From assembly GCA_006969745.1 (NCBI GenBank), contig CP030886.1:3817234-3881233 (forward strand): DNA of 64,000 nucleotides. The letters are read 5' to 3'. Source of the DNA: Cytophagaceae bacterium. Lineage in GTDB: Bacteria > Bacteroidota > Bacteroidia > Cytophagales > Cyclobacteriaceae. The translations under genes were made by a program, and so were the position numbers. Positions 44,193-53,440 of the stretch are shown here, in pieces. Position 1 is the first letter of the stretch; every line of letters begins with the position of its first letter. The notes under the pieces are model-generated. The model was not told the origin of the DNA. It did not search any database and saw only the letters and a list, made by a program, of their open reading frames with translations.

Positions 44193-44691
44193 CGTTATTG
44201 AATTTATTTGTCCTTTTTATTTCGAGTTCTAATTTGCTAAGAAGTCTAATCTTCTTTTCGTAACAATCAATCAAGACGCCAACAAGCTGATCTTCATTGA
44301 TTTTACCAATGTCTTTCCTGTAGAGTTGATTGATTTCATCCAATGTTTGCAACTCTTCAAAAATCCAGTTAAAATCATTTTGGCTTTTTGCCTGAGTGAT
44401 TTCAATGCTTGATTCGAGTTCATTTATCTGTGTCAAATAGGAATCTTCAATACGCTTATACTCATCGGAAATGTCTCCGAGTGTTGCAAGCTCTTCTACC
44501 TGGCTTTGTAATGAAATATTGTGAAGGAGCAATCCAAGTGATGTTGTTATGAAAATAACCGCAGCTACTTTCCACCATGAGAAGTGCTTCTCAGATTTCC
44601 ATTCTTTTCTTATTCCATCCCATAGCTCAGCAGGAGGTGTCTCTACGTCCAACTGATCCTTTCTTTTCTTTATTAACTCTTCAATATTCAT
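44158..44691 (-). CDS. membrane protein, putative anti-sigma factor
   Basis: The 177-residue protein has a cytoplasmic N-terminal part (MNIEELIKKRKDQLDVETPP) and one TM helix at ~43-62 (VAAVIFITTSLGLLLHNISL). A probably coiled periplasmic domain (~65-135) and a basic C-terminus follow. Gene position (directly after an ECF sigma gene with an 11-base overlap) and topology fit an anti-sigma role. No anti-sigma domain family is certain, so this is inferred from context. Confidence 0.7.
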   Translation of the reverse strand: MNIEELIKKRKDQLDVETPPAELWDGIRKEWKSEKHFSWWKVAAVIFITTSLGLLLHNISLQSQVEELATLGDISDEYKRIEDSYLTQINELESSIEITQAKSQNDFNWIFEELQTLDEINQLYRKDIGKINEDQLVGVLIDCYEKKIRLLSKLELEIKRTNKFNNDEETHTNSVNL

Positions 44692-45208
44692 AGTGATGCT
44701 GAAGTCTGATTTTTAATAATTTCTTTGCATGCTTATACTGCGTCTTTGATGTAGACTCGGAGATATCAAGTTGATCGGCTATCTCCTTGTGCTTATAACC
44801 TTCCAATAAATGCAGGCATAAAACAGTACGGCAGCCATCAGGAAGTTCCTTAATAGCGTTGTGCAAGGTCTTGTCGTCAATCAATGAGTCATCTATCTCA
44901 GGAGATTCCATTTCCTGATCCTCAATGTCCTCGAAGTAGTACTTCTTTTTACGAACATGTTCCAATCCAACATTTACAACTATCCGTTTCAACCACCCTC
45001 CAAAAGCCTTTGGATCTTCCAAATCATGAATTTTTTTGAAAGCTTTCACAAAGGCCTCTTGAAGCAAGTCTTTTGCTGTTTCTGCATCGTTGGTCATACG
45101 TGAGAGCGTACTGTACATGGCTTTAGAATAACTATTGTATAAGTTGAAAGCTGCCAACTCGTTTCCTTTTTTAAGTTGATTTATCCAGACTATTTGAGTT
45201 TCGGTCAC
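44681..45208 (-). CDS. ECF-type RNA polymerase sigma factor
   Basis: The 175-residue protein has sigma region 2 (LYNSYSKAMYSTLSRMTNDA, ETAKDLLQEAFVKAFKKIHD, then FGGWLKRIVVNVGLEHVRK). A Glu/Asp linker and region 4 follow (LPDGCRTVLCLHLLEGYKHK, EIADQLDISESTSKTQYKHA). It is a Bacteroidota-type ECF that lacks region 3. It is probably regulated by the membrane protein encoded next, and the beta-solenoid gene after that is a likely target or partner. Confidence 0.9.
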   Translation of the reverse strand: MTETQIVWINQLKKGNELAAFNLYNSYSKAMYSTLSRMTNDAETAKDLLQEAFVKAFKKIHDLEDPKAFGGWLKRIVVNVGLEHVRKKKYYFEDIEDQEMESPEIDDSLIDDKTLHNAIKELPDGCRTVLCLHLLEGYKHKEIADQLDISESTSKTQYKHAKKLLKIRLQHHYEY

Positions 45209-45376
45209 GGTTGTTGGCGTTTTCTATGGGTAGGATGAGTATCGATGAAAAAGGTTGTATGAAGGTATGAAAATTACCTGTTAAATATCTTTTTCATAGT
45301 TGTAGCCATAATGTAATCACCAAAAATGGAGTCTCAGTGATACCAGATTTTACATTTGGACCTAAACTTTTTATAT

Positions 45377-48300
45377 ATGAAATACAGTCGTCTGTTAGTG
45401 GCAATCTTAACGTTTTTGGTTTTAGCTGATGCTTGGTGCCAAGGTTCTTTTCAATTGGAGAGTGGAACGAATTTAGATTACAGAACTATTACAAATAATG
45501 TAAGCTTTCCATGGGAAGTTCTCTGGGGTAATGATGCTATGCTTTGGGTTACAGAAAAAGGTAGCGGCAGTTTGCGTCCACAAATAAGTAGAATTGACCC
45601 GGTCACGGGTGCCAAAACTGTGATATACACTCCACCTGCCGGAGTTATGGCTGAGGTAGATGCACCTCCGGGATTGTTGGGAATGGCCTTTCATCCTAAT
45701 TTCGATCCCAATAATCCATCAAGCGATCCATCTTCAGGAACAAACATAGTTTTCATAACCTATACAGCTAGTGATTTTACCCAGCATTTGGCGTCACTTA
45801 CTTATGATGGGGTTTCACTTTCAAACCTACAAGTGCTTGCTCAGTCTAGTTTAGCACCTTCAAATCACGGCTCCCGATTAATTATTACAAATGATAATTA
45901 CTTATTGTGGTCCACTGGAGCAGATGATCAGAATGATGGCCAAAATGTAGATAATCTTGTCGGAAAAATATTGAGGGTAGACTTAGATGGAGTTCCACCT
46001 GCAGAAAATCCATTCTTCACCAATGTTGGTGCGGAGAGGAGTAAGGTATTCTCATTTGGTCATAGAAATCCACAAGGGTTAATTCAATTACCATCCAGTC
46101 ATCCCAACCTTCCCAACTACATCTACAGTTCCGAGCACGGTGGTACTCAAAATGATGAGGTGAATCTGATCAATCCGGGAAATAATTATGGCTGGCCCAA
46201 TAATGAAGGGTTTTGCACTAGCAGTACCTCCGACAATGAATGCCCACTTGTTACTTTTGATGAGGCTCCAACTGGCTTGTTGTATTACGATCATCCGGCC
46301 ATTCCGGAGTGGAACGGTTCAATTTTGATGGGAACTTCCAAGGGCAGTAAACTTGTGAGGCTTCTGTTAAACAGTGCAGGTGAGATTACCAATAAAGACG
46401 TCAACGGATCTCCAAACAACAATATAGATTTAACTGGCAACAGTTACACTTTTGACTTTTCAGGAGTGGTGGCAAGGCCGCGAGCAATGACAATGTCTCC
46501 TGACGGGAAAGTCTATGTAGCGTCATTAAATGCAGCATCGGATGGAAGCCAGGATCGCATATTTGTAATAGAAAATCCTGATTTCACAGGATGCGGGGAT
46601 TCAGGCACTCCAACATGCCAGCAGTTTAACATAAACACAGCGCCTCAAATCACAATGTGCGATGCTCAATCTATATCTCTTGAACTTTCAGGTTCTGAGG
46701 CAGGTGTTTCATACGAAATATATATCAATGGAAATCCTTCTGGAATTGTAGCTGCGGGAACAGGCTGTAATCTTAGTTTTCTGCTTTCGCCGACTTTGCT
46801 CATACAGAATAATATATCATTTTCTGATGGTGATGTATTGACGATTGTAGCAACCACATCCGGCTGTACTAGCACCATGAGCGGGTCCGTTACATTAAAT
46901 ATTGAAAACTTATTTGCTCCACGTTACTACACGGAAAACGGAACCTCCGAAGCTCCATCATTTGATGGTATTTCCTATCAATGGTTTAATGATGGTGGTG
47001 TTATATCCGGAGCAACTTCAAGAATTTTAGCAAATAGCACGTCTGATTCAAGAGTAGTAGTATCCAATTGTGGCTGTTCTGTTTGGGCTACGCAAGTTGA
47101 TAGTAGGGAAGAAGTAGCCATGGGACATGAACTGGGAAGTGATTACGTTTTTTCGAGAAAAATAACTCAGAGTCTTGATGTACCATGGGCGATTGAATTT
47201 GGCTTGGATCATTTGTGGATCACAGAACGTGATTTAGGCGAAGTGATAAAAGTGGATCCTGCAACTGGTGCAACGAATACTGTACTTTCGTTGGGTACTG
47301 ATGAACAATTTGATGCTACGACCTCTCCGCGAGCCGGGCTCATGGGAATGGCAGTAGATTGGGATTCAAATCCTGTCAATTTCTTCTTGGCTTACACATA
47401 TAATGACGGCTCGCTTAAGCTGAGATTGTCTGCATTTGAATACAACGAGTCTGCTGAAATTCTTGAAAATGAGCAAATTCTTGTTGAAAACATTCCTTCA
47501 CAAACAAATCACGGTTCAGCATTACTCTTTGAAAATGGATTTCTATATGCAAGTACGGGCTCAGTTGATAATGATGAGGCACAAAGTCTTAATAATCTTG
47601 TAGGTAAGATTCTGTGGATTAACCCGTCCAATCCAAGCTCCAATATTTCAGAACTGATTCATTCTTATGGACATAGGAATCCGCAAGGCCTTACATCAAC
47701 TCCAGATGGCAAGATTTATAGTTCGGAGCATGGAGAAGTAGGAGGAGATGAGCTCAATCTAATTCAAGAAGACTTTAATTATGGATGGCCAAATTTTAGA
47801 GGAGAATGTACCTCATCCATTCCTGATCAAAACGAGTGCCCTGAAATGATATTTGGATCAGTAGCTCCGGGAGGGTTGGCATATTACGATGAATCTGGTG
47901 AGATCCCTGCTTTAAGAAACACTATTTTGATGGCAAACTTAAGAGCCAATAGTCTTGTGTCAGTTGGTTTATCCTCGGAATATAATGTTCAGGGCGTATC
48001 TCAAAGTCTTTTTGGGAGATCCGATTGTGGGATTTATGGTCGCTTGAGGGATGTTGCTGTAAGTAATACCGGAGAGATATTTTTACTGAGTAATGGCAGT
48101 GATCATACAAGTGCTAACATTTATAAGTTGTCTCTCAACGCTGATCAAATCGAGCTATCTACACCAAATCAAGGTGATCAGTTATTTGTATATCCTAATC
48201 CGACAACGGAATTTCTCTATATACGCGACGCCCAAAAGCGATATTCATATGAAATCTTTGATATCAGCGGCAATAGGCTCAGAATGAAACTGGAAGAGAA

Positions 48301-48400
48301 TACCGAAGCAATTGATGTCTCGAAGTTAAATGCCGGGATTTATTTTATAAAATATGAATCAGAGGATGGAATCAAATCAATAAGATTTGTGAAGAAATAA
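45377..48400 (+). CDS. duplicated PQQ-type sugar (sorbosone) dehydrogenase-like protein with T9SS sorting domain
   Basis: From the ATG at 45377 the ~1,007-residue protein has a signal peptide (LVAILTFLVLADAWCQG). A first glucose/sorbosone-dehydrogenase propeller covers ~40-400 (SNHGSRLIITNDNYLLWSTG, FGHRNPQGLIQL, YSSEHGGTQNDEVNLINPGN). A Cys-containing Ig-like spacer is followed by a second propeller (~600-925: TNHGSALLFENGFLYASTG, YGHRNPQGLTS, SSEHGEVGGDELNLI). The end is a type A T9SS C-terminal domain (LFVYPNPTTEFLYIRD... FVKK). The two propellers clearly arose by duplication. It should be exported to the cell surface. PQQ use is a family property, not demonstrable here. Confidence 0.88.
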   Translation: MKYSRLLVAILTFLVLADAWCQGSFQLESGTNLDYRTITNNVSFPWEVLWGNDAMLWVTEKGSGSLRPQISRIDPVTGAKTVIYTPPAGVMAEVDAPPGLLGMAFHPNFDPNNPSSDPSSGTNIVFITYTASDFTQHLASLTYDGVSLSNLQVLAQSSLAPSNHGSRLIITNDNYLLWSTGADDQNDGQNVDNLVGKILRVDLDGVPPAENPFFTNVGAERSKVFSFGHRNPQGLIQLPSSHPNLPNYIYSSEHGGTQNDEVNLINPGNNYGWPNNEGFCTSSTSDNECPLVTFDEAPTGLLYYDHPAIPEWNGSILMGTSKGSKLVRLLLNSAGEITNKDVNGSPNNNIDLTGNSYTFDFSGVVARPRAMTMSPDGKVYVASLNAASDGSQDRIFVIENPDFTGCGDSGTPTCQQFNINTAPQITMCDAQSISLELSGSEAGVSYEIYINGNPSGIVAAGTGCNLSFLLSPTLLIQNNISFSDGDVLTIVATTSGCTSTMSGSVTLNIENLFAPRYYTENGTSEAPSFDGISYQWFNDGGVISGATSRILANSTSDSRVVVSNCGCSVWATQVDSREEVAMGHELGSDYVFSRKITQSLDVPWAIEFGLDHLWITERDLGEVIKVDPATGATNTVLSLGTDEQFDATTSPRAGLMGMAVDWDSNPVNFFLAYTYNDGSLKLRLSAFEYNESAEILENEQILVENIPSQTNHGSALLFENGFLYASTGSVDNDEAQSLNNLVGKILWINPSNPSSNISELIHSYGHRNPQGLTSTPDGKIYSSEHGEVGGDELNLIQEDFNYGWPNFRGECTSSIPDQNECPEMIFGSVAPGGLAYYDESGEIPALRNTILMANLRANSLVSVGLSSEYNVQGVSQSLFGRSDCGIYGRLRDVAVSNTGEIFLLSNGSDHTSANIYKLSLNADQIELSTPNQGDQLFVYPNPTTEFLYIRDAQKRYSYEIFDISGNRLRMKLEENTEAIDVSKLNAGIYFIKYESEDGIKSIRFVKK

Positions 48401-48433
48401 CAACCTTCATTTTACGTCAATTCCAATAAAGCA

Positions 48434-48461
48434 AAAAAGGCGATCATTAGATCGCCTTTTT
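48434..48461. terminator. bidirectional terminator
   Basis: AAAAAGGCGATC, an ATTA loop and GATCGCCTTTTT form a perfect stem. It has A-run and T-run flanks suited to both directions and lies between the convergent T9SS enzyme gene and pckA. Confidence 0.85.
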
Positions 48462-48480
48462 GTTTGCTTAGAGTAAGTTC

Positions 48481-50097
48481 TTACTTGTAACTCTCATTCT
48501 GCTTTGGAGCTCCGGCCATGATATCATCATTGGCAAATTCTTCAAATTTCTTGAAGTTCTCCACAAAACGAGAAGCTAAGTCATTGGCCTTTTTGTAAAA
48601 TGCCTTGTCATCTTTCCACGTTTCTCTTGGGCTAAGGATTTCACTAGGGACATCTGGACAAGTCGTTGGGATTTCAGCACCGAAGATCGAGTGCTTTCTG
48701 TAGCCAACGTTATTAAGCTTTCCATTCAATGCTGCAGTGATCATTGCTCGTGTGTATTTAAGGCTGATTCTATTGCCAACCCCATAAGGACCACCAGTCC
48801 AGCCTGTGTTAATTAGCCAAACATTTACCTCGTGAGCATCCATTTTCGCTCCAAGCATTTCTGCATATTTGGTTGGATGTAATGGAAGGAAAGGTGCTCC
48901 AAAACATGCCGAGAATACTGGTTCTGGCTCGGTAACACCCGCTTCGGTTCCGGCTACTTTTGAAGTATATCCCGAAATGAAGTGATACATCGCTTGCCCT
49001 TTACTCAATCGCTGAATAGGAGGGATCACACCAAAAGCATCACAAGTAAGGAAGAATATGTTTTTAGGGATGCCACCGATTGATGGTTCCATCGCATTTC
49101 TAATGTGATGCAACGGATAAGAAGCTCGGGTATTTTCTGTGACGGATGAGTTTTCATAATCTACTTCTCTGGTGCCATCTTTAAACCTGGTATTCTCTAG
49201 TATAGCTCCGTACTGGATTGCCTTGTAGATATCTGGTTCTTTTTCTTCAGTGAGGTCAATTACTTTGGCGTAGCAGCCACCTTCAAAATTGAATACATTT
49301 TTCTCTGTCCATCCATGCTCATCATCACCAATTAATAATCTGTTGGGATCAGCTGATAGTGTGGTTTTACCAGTTCCGGACAGGCCGAAGAATATTGCTG
49401 TATCTTTTTCCTCTATTCCCATATTGGCAGAGCAATGCATACTTAGTACGTTTTGCTCATGCGGTAGCATGTAGTTTAGTACAGAGAAAATCCCTTTTTT
49501 CATTTCACCTGAGTAAGCCGTTCCGCCTATCAAGATCATTCTTTTGGTGAAATTGATGATTGCAAAGTTGGACTGACGCGTTCCGTCTACTTCTGGATCT
49601 GCCTGGAACTCAGGTACGCAAAGTATTGTAAAGTTTGGCTCAAAATCTTTGACCTTATAAGCCTCTGGTCTAAGGAACATGTTGTAGGCAAACAAGTTGT
49701 GCCATGCCATAGTGTTTATCACACGTACACGCAATCGGTGAGTTTTGTCAGCACCAGCATATGCTTCTCGCACATATACTTTTTTGTCTTCTACAAACTT
49801 CACCATTTTCTGATAGAGCTTGTCAAAGTTTTCTTCCGTAAAAGGAATATTGATATTTCCCCACCAAACTGAATCTTCAGTATTGGCATCTTTTACTACA
49901 AATCTATCCTTAGGAGAGCGTCCGGTAAATTTACCAGTATCACACATCAAGGCACCGGTAGAGGTCAGCACACCTTCACCACTTTTTAGTGTTTCCTCAA
50001 TGAGTTCCGATTGACTCAGATTCCAATGAGCTTCTTTTACTTTGATTCCTAAATCTGAAAGATCGCTTTTGCTGGATTTTACGCCGTATTCTTGCAT
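48481..50097 (-). CDS. pckA: phosphoenolpyruvate carboxykinase (ATP)
   Basis: The 538-residue protein shows the ATP-dependent PEPCK features: substrate-loop CDTGKFTGRSPKDRFVV, PEPCK signature MILIGGTAYSGEMKKG, the kinase-1 P-loop FGLSGTGKTTLSADPNRLLI, and NVWLINTGWTGGPYGVGNRI. It converts oxaloacetate and ATP to PEP and CO2, the first step of gluconeogenesis. It is single-gene, with a bidirectional terminator after it. Confidence 0.96.
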   Translation of the reverse strand: MQEYGVKSSKSDLSDLGIKVKEAHWNLSQSELIEETLKSGEGVLTSTGALMCDTGKFTGRSPKDRFVVKDANTEDSVWWGNINIPFTEENFDKLYQKMVKFVEDKKVYVREAYAGADKTHRLRVRVINTMAWHNLFAYNMFLRPEAYKVKDFEPNFTILCVPEFQADPEVDGTRQSNFAIINFTKRMILIGGTAYSGEMKKGIFSVLNYMLPHEQNVLSMHCSANMGIEEKDTAIFFGLSGTGKTTLSADPNRLLIGDDEHGWTEKNVFNFEGGCYAKVIDLTEEKEPDIYKAIQYGAILENTRFKDGTREVDYENSSVTENTRASYPLHHIRNAMEPSIGGIPKNIFFLTCDAFGVIPPIQRLSKGQAMYHFISGYTSKVAGTEAGVTEPEPVFSACFGAPFLPLHPTKYAEMLGAKMDAHEVNVWLINTGWTGGPYGVGNRISLKYTRAMITAALNGKLNNVGYRKHSIFGAEIPTTCPDVPSEILSPRETWKDDKAFYKKANDLASRFVENFKKFEEFANDDIMAGAPKQNESYK

Positions 50098-50195
50098 TTT
50101 TATTTTGTGAGGTTACAAATAATGTAGATGAGAAAGCCCCTGGGATCAATGATGCCTTGAGACTATCTCAAACGTTTGCGCGAAGTTACTTTAAC

Positions 50196-51689
50196 TCAGT
50201 CTTTCTCAAAGAATGGATCGACGATTTCTTTTGGAGTTGGCTTGGTCAAAAGACTTACAGTTATCAATGCAACTACAGAAGCAAATAAAGCGGGTATGGC
50301 AATCATTTTTGAGTCATATATAAATGAGAGCCAGCCCAGATCGACAGGGTTTGCCGCTGTAGATCGTGTAAATACTTCAATGGCAACAACAGAGAGCATA
50401 CCGGCAAGTATAGATGCAATTCCTCCTTGCTTGGTAACGCGCTTCCAGAAGAAGGTAGCCAATAAGGGTGGAGCCAGGGCTGCACCAATCATCGTGTATG
50501 ATATAAACGCCATCGACAGAATTTCTTCAAATTGAGTCATTATTAGATAGGCGATAAATCCTAAGATGATTATGGAAGTTCTTTGGATGATCAATTTTGA
50601 TTTATTGGAGGCTCCTTTGATGAAATACTTTTCTATGATATCTCTTGAAATATTGGTACTGGTGACCATCAGAAATGTATTTCCTGTGGAGAGAATAATG
50701 GCAGCTCCTCCTGCAAACAAAAGCGACCCAACAAATGCCGGCAATTGCTCAAATCCGATTCTTAGTATGATCTCTTCCGACATTGGGGCATTTACAGATC
50801 CATCCGGCATGAAGAAGCGCGGATCGTGTGCATAAATAGCAAAACCTACCACAGCTAGAAGACACATTAGAAATTCAATTCCAACAACGCCAATAAACAT
50901 ACCCATTACTGCTTTCTTAGCTGATTTGGCATCCTTTGCTGAAGAGAATTTTTGATATACACTACTTTCACTCAACAGCAGGATAAGTGTAGGCAGCATA
51001 ATCCCAACATACCACATAGGCTCGTGTCCTTCAATGATTGATAAGTGATTGGGACTTACTTCATTAATGGTGTTGACTACATTGTCCCAGCCACCAAAAC
51101 CGCTGATAGCGAAAGGTACAGCCAATATTATGGCTGTTATCATGATGATGCCATTGAAGATATCAATGGAAACAATAGAAACCATCCCAGCAAGAGCAGT
51201 AAAAGCGATGATTATTAGAAATGTGATCAGTGTGCCTTGCTCCACAGAAATGCCACCCTCTGTTAGTATGGAAAGAAACCTTCCGCCACCTTTAAACTGA
51301 TAGCCGGCGATGATAAGGTAGGCAACGATGATTGTGATGGTTCCCAAAAGCCTGGCCAAAGGCGAGTAGCGTTTTTCCAGGATGTCGGTGAGCGTGTATT
51401 GAGATATTCTTCGAACTCTGGCGGCGATGAAGTAGACAGCAAGTATGCCAATCCAAGCCCCTAATGAAAACCACAATTCTGAAAAACCTACCTGAAATGT
51501 AAGCCCGGCAGTACCAAAAAGGCTACCTGAACCAATCCATGTTGTAACTAGTGTTCCGACCAATAAATAGACAGGGACGTTTCTCCCGGCCACCACAAAA
51601 TCTTCTTCACTTTTGACTGATCGACTTTTGTAAATGATAATTCCGGCAAGAATGAGAATATACCCAACGGTTACAATTAGATAGGTCAT
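50196..51689 (-). CDS. sodium/solute symporter (SSS family)
   Basis: The 497-residue inner-membrane protein has about 13 hydrophobic segments with typical SSS features. DFVVAGRNVPVYLLVGTLVT follows the first helix, WIGSGSLFGTAG lies in TM2, and GGAAIILSTGNTFLMVTSTN and AFISYTMIGAALAPPLLATF are in later helices. The N-terminal TYLIVTVGYILILAGIIIYK is the first TM. The substrate is not determinable (sugar, amino acid, proline or carboxylate). It is upstream of pckA on the same strand with 98 bases between, so a link to carbon uptake is only suggestive. Confidence 0.9.
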   Translation of the reverse strand: MTYLIVTVGYILILAGIIIYKSRSVKSEEDFVVAGRNVPVYLLVGTLVTTWIGSGSLFGTAGLTFQVGFSELWFSLGAWIGILAVYFIAARVRRISQYTLTDILEKRYSPLARLLGTITIIVAYLIIAGYQFKGGGRFLSILTEGGISVEQGTLITFLIIIAFTALAGMVSIVSIDIFNGIIMITAIILAVPFAISGFGGWDNVVNTINEVSPNHLSIIEGHEPMWYVGIMLPTLILLLSESSVYQKFSSAKDAKSAKKAVMGMFIGVVGIEFLMCLLAVVGFAIYAHDPRFFMPDGSVNAPMSEEIILRIGFEQLPAFVGSLLFAGGAAIILSTGNTFLMVTSTNISRDIIEKYFIKGASNKSKLIIQRTSIIILGFIAYLIMTQFEEILSMAFISYTMIGAALAPPLLATFFWKRVTKQGGIASILAGMLSVVAIEVFTRSTAANPVDLGWLSFIYDSKMIAIPALFASVVALITVSLLTKPTPKEIVDPFFEKD

Positions 51690-51734
51690 GTTATTTTTTT
51701 AAAATTGTGTGCCAAGATAATGATAAAAATCAGA

Positions 51735-52310
51735 TCACTCTTCGGCTGAGGATGTGTCATAATTATCGAGAAATTCTGTGTAGGATTCTTTCAAAGATGC
51801 AGACACGTTGTTCATTAAATTGACGCTATAATAGACACTCAGAGCCATGTTGTAATCCTGGAGCTCGTTTTTTCTCATAAGTGCCATCCCGATATTTTCA
51901 AAAACGCTCCCGGCAAATCCTTCAAGGAAATTTTGCATGTGGTAGATATCTGCAGCATCTAATAAGAATTGTGTTTCAATGAGACTAGTAGAGTTATTGT
52001 TTTGTGCAATATCCCATGCACTATGGGTTAGCAATTCAAAATCGTAATCAAAGTAAAATGAATTGACTGTTTCGGGCTGGAGTTGTACAATTGAATCTAG
52101 GTAGCTGGTGTAAACAGAATTTTTGATTAAAACAGAGTCAATTTTTTGAAGATTGGTTTGGAATTCTTTGATGATATTTTGGCGAACACTCATGGCTTCA
52201 TTTTCCATATCAATTGAATTTTTGTAAGTACTAAGACCTAACGCGAGAAGTACGGCAAAAACAATTGAGATAAATTCGAATGCTATTTGTGCGAGCGCTT
52301 TTTTCTTCAT
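51735..52310 (-). CDS. single-TM hypothetical protein
   Basis: The 191-residue product has a basic N-terminus and one anchor helix (AFEFISIVFAVLLALGLSTY). A helical, mostly periplasmic domain is rich in N/S/Q. The arrangement 'K-K-x...FEF..I...I.L...' also occurs in the truncated gene at 1-289, so the two may be distant relatives (DUF6090-like). It lies 45 bases upstream of the symporter gene on the same strand. Function unknown. Confidence 0.7.
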   Translation of the reverse strand: MKKKALAQIAFEFISIVFAVLLALGLSTYKNSIDMENEAMSVRQNIIKEFQTNLQKIDSVLIKNSVYTSYLDSIVQLQPETVNSFYFDYDFELLTHSAWDIAQNNNSTSLIETQFLLDAADIYHMQNFLEGFAGSVFENIGMALMRKNELQDYNMALSVYYSVNLMNNVSASLKESYTEFLDNYDTSSAEE

Positions 52311-52456
52311 CGTTCTAAAATAAGAAATCCCTCCAATAACCGAAGGGATTTAAAATCTGTTTTAATGTCGTCCTTCTCTTTTTGCTTTCAGATCAAATGC
52401 AGTGCAGTACCTTAAGAAAGATGCTGTATTTTGCAGGGTGAATCAATTACAGGTAT

Positions 52457-53050
52457 ATGAAGGTATTTAATAAGTTAAAATGGGTAATGATCGTTGCGGT
52501 CGTTTTTGCATTGGTCTTAGCCACCAATCTGATTGACCGTAGAAGCTTCAGAAATATTAACGATTCGATTGTCAGCATTTATGAAGATCGACTATTAGTA
52601 AAGAATATAATCCTGGATATGTCTACGACGATCAATAAGAAAGAAGTGGCTTTCCTTACGCAGGACACGGCCTACCTGGCTGCCAATAATACGGCGCTCT
52701 CCGATACATTGAACAGTGATTTGTTGAAAATTAAAGACACCAACCTGATTGAAAACGAAGAAGGGTACCTAAAAACGCTTAAAGAGAAGATTGCTTTGAT
52801 GCTTCAATCAGAGAATGAACTGATTCAAAATCAGTTTTCAACGCTGGATGATTATAAAACGATCATTGGTGAAGTGAATGAAACACTGGATGAGTTGGCG
52901 CACATTCAGATGAAAGAGGGGAAACGTGTCTTTATCAAGAGCCAGAAAGACATGGACTCAGTGGAGCTATTCACCCAGCTTGAGATCTACTTTTTGATTG
53001 GACTAGCCATTATCGCATTGATCATCATTTTCTATAAGCCGGAAACTTAG
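52457..53050 (+). CDS. four-helix-bundle (4HB_MCP-like) membrane sensor without signalling domain
   Basis: The 197-residue protein has TM1 at ~7-25 (LKWVMIVAVVFALVLATNLI), a ~145-residue helical periplasmic region, and TM2 at ~172-192 (LEIYFLIGLAIIALIIIFYK). The protein ends right after TM2. The helical segments (IVSIYEDRLLVKNIILDMST, KIALMLQSENELIQNQFST) match the ligand-binding bundle of methyl-accepting chemotaxis proteins. No HAMP or MCP signalling domain follows, so it cannot signal like an MCP by itself. Confidence 0.75.
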   Translation: MKVFNKLKWVMIVAVVFALVLATNLIDRRSFRNINDSIVSIYEDRLLVKNIILDMSTTINKKEVAFLTQDTAYLAANNTALSDTLNSDLLKIKDTNLIENEEGYLKTLKEKIALMLQSENELIQNQFSTLDDYKTIIGEVNETLDELAHIQMKEGKRVFIKSQKDMDSVELFTQLEIYFLIGLAIIALIIIFYKPET

Positions 53051-53091
53051 ATTTGTTGGCTTATAGGTCAAGCGGATGTTTGGGCTGTTGG

Positions 53092-53112
53092 GCGCAAGTG
53101 ACAAACTTGCGC
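53092..53112. repeat. REP-like perfect hairpin
   Basis: GCGCAAG, a 7-base loop and CTTGCGC form a perfect 7-bp inverted repeat, followed by TAGGCTGAG. Its 'acttgcgcta' arm resembles arms at 3669-3689 and 55113-55131. It lies just before the 21-bp minisatellite. Confidence 0.55.
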
Positions 53113-53140
53113 TAGGCTGAGACCCTTTGCTACTTTACAT

Positions 53141-53434
53141 AGAGCACTTACATCATTGCATGAAGCACTTACATCGCTGCATTGAGTACTTACATCGCTA
53201 CATTGAGTACTTACATCACTGCATAGAGTATTAACATCGCTGCATGGAGCACCTACATTGCTGCAAGATGCACTTACATCGCTGCATGGAGCACTTACAT
53301 CACTGCATAGAGTATTAACATCGCTGCATGGAGCACCTACATTGCTGCAAGATGCACCTACATTAGAGCATAAGGCACTTACAACCGTGCTTGAAGCATT
53401 TACAGAAGTGCATAGAACCTTTACCTAATCGCAT
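53141..53434. repeat. 21-bp tandem repeat, 14 units
   Basis: Fourteen units of 21 bases follow the pattern GAGCACTTACATCGCTGCAT plus one base. The outer units are diverged and the central ones are near-identical; a three-unit block is repeated. Because 21 is a multiple of 3, one minus-strand frame stays open through the array (heptads like A-P-C-S-D-V-S), but it has no start codon. The whole spacer 53051-53440 lies between convergent genes. No spacers of CRISPR type are present. Confidence 0.9.
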
Positions 53435-53440
53435 GATGTC

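Noticed and set aside
53141..53434. CRISPR array
   Set aside because: Units are directly adjacent 21-mers with no unique spacers; no cas genes are near.
53090..53440. Cys-heptad open frame through the 21-bp repeats (minus strand)
   Set aside because: The frame has no ATG, GTG or TTG start after the stop that precedes it; 21-bp units stay open simply because 21 is a multiple of 3.
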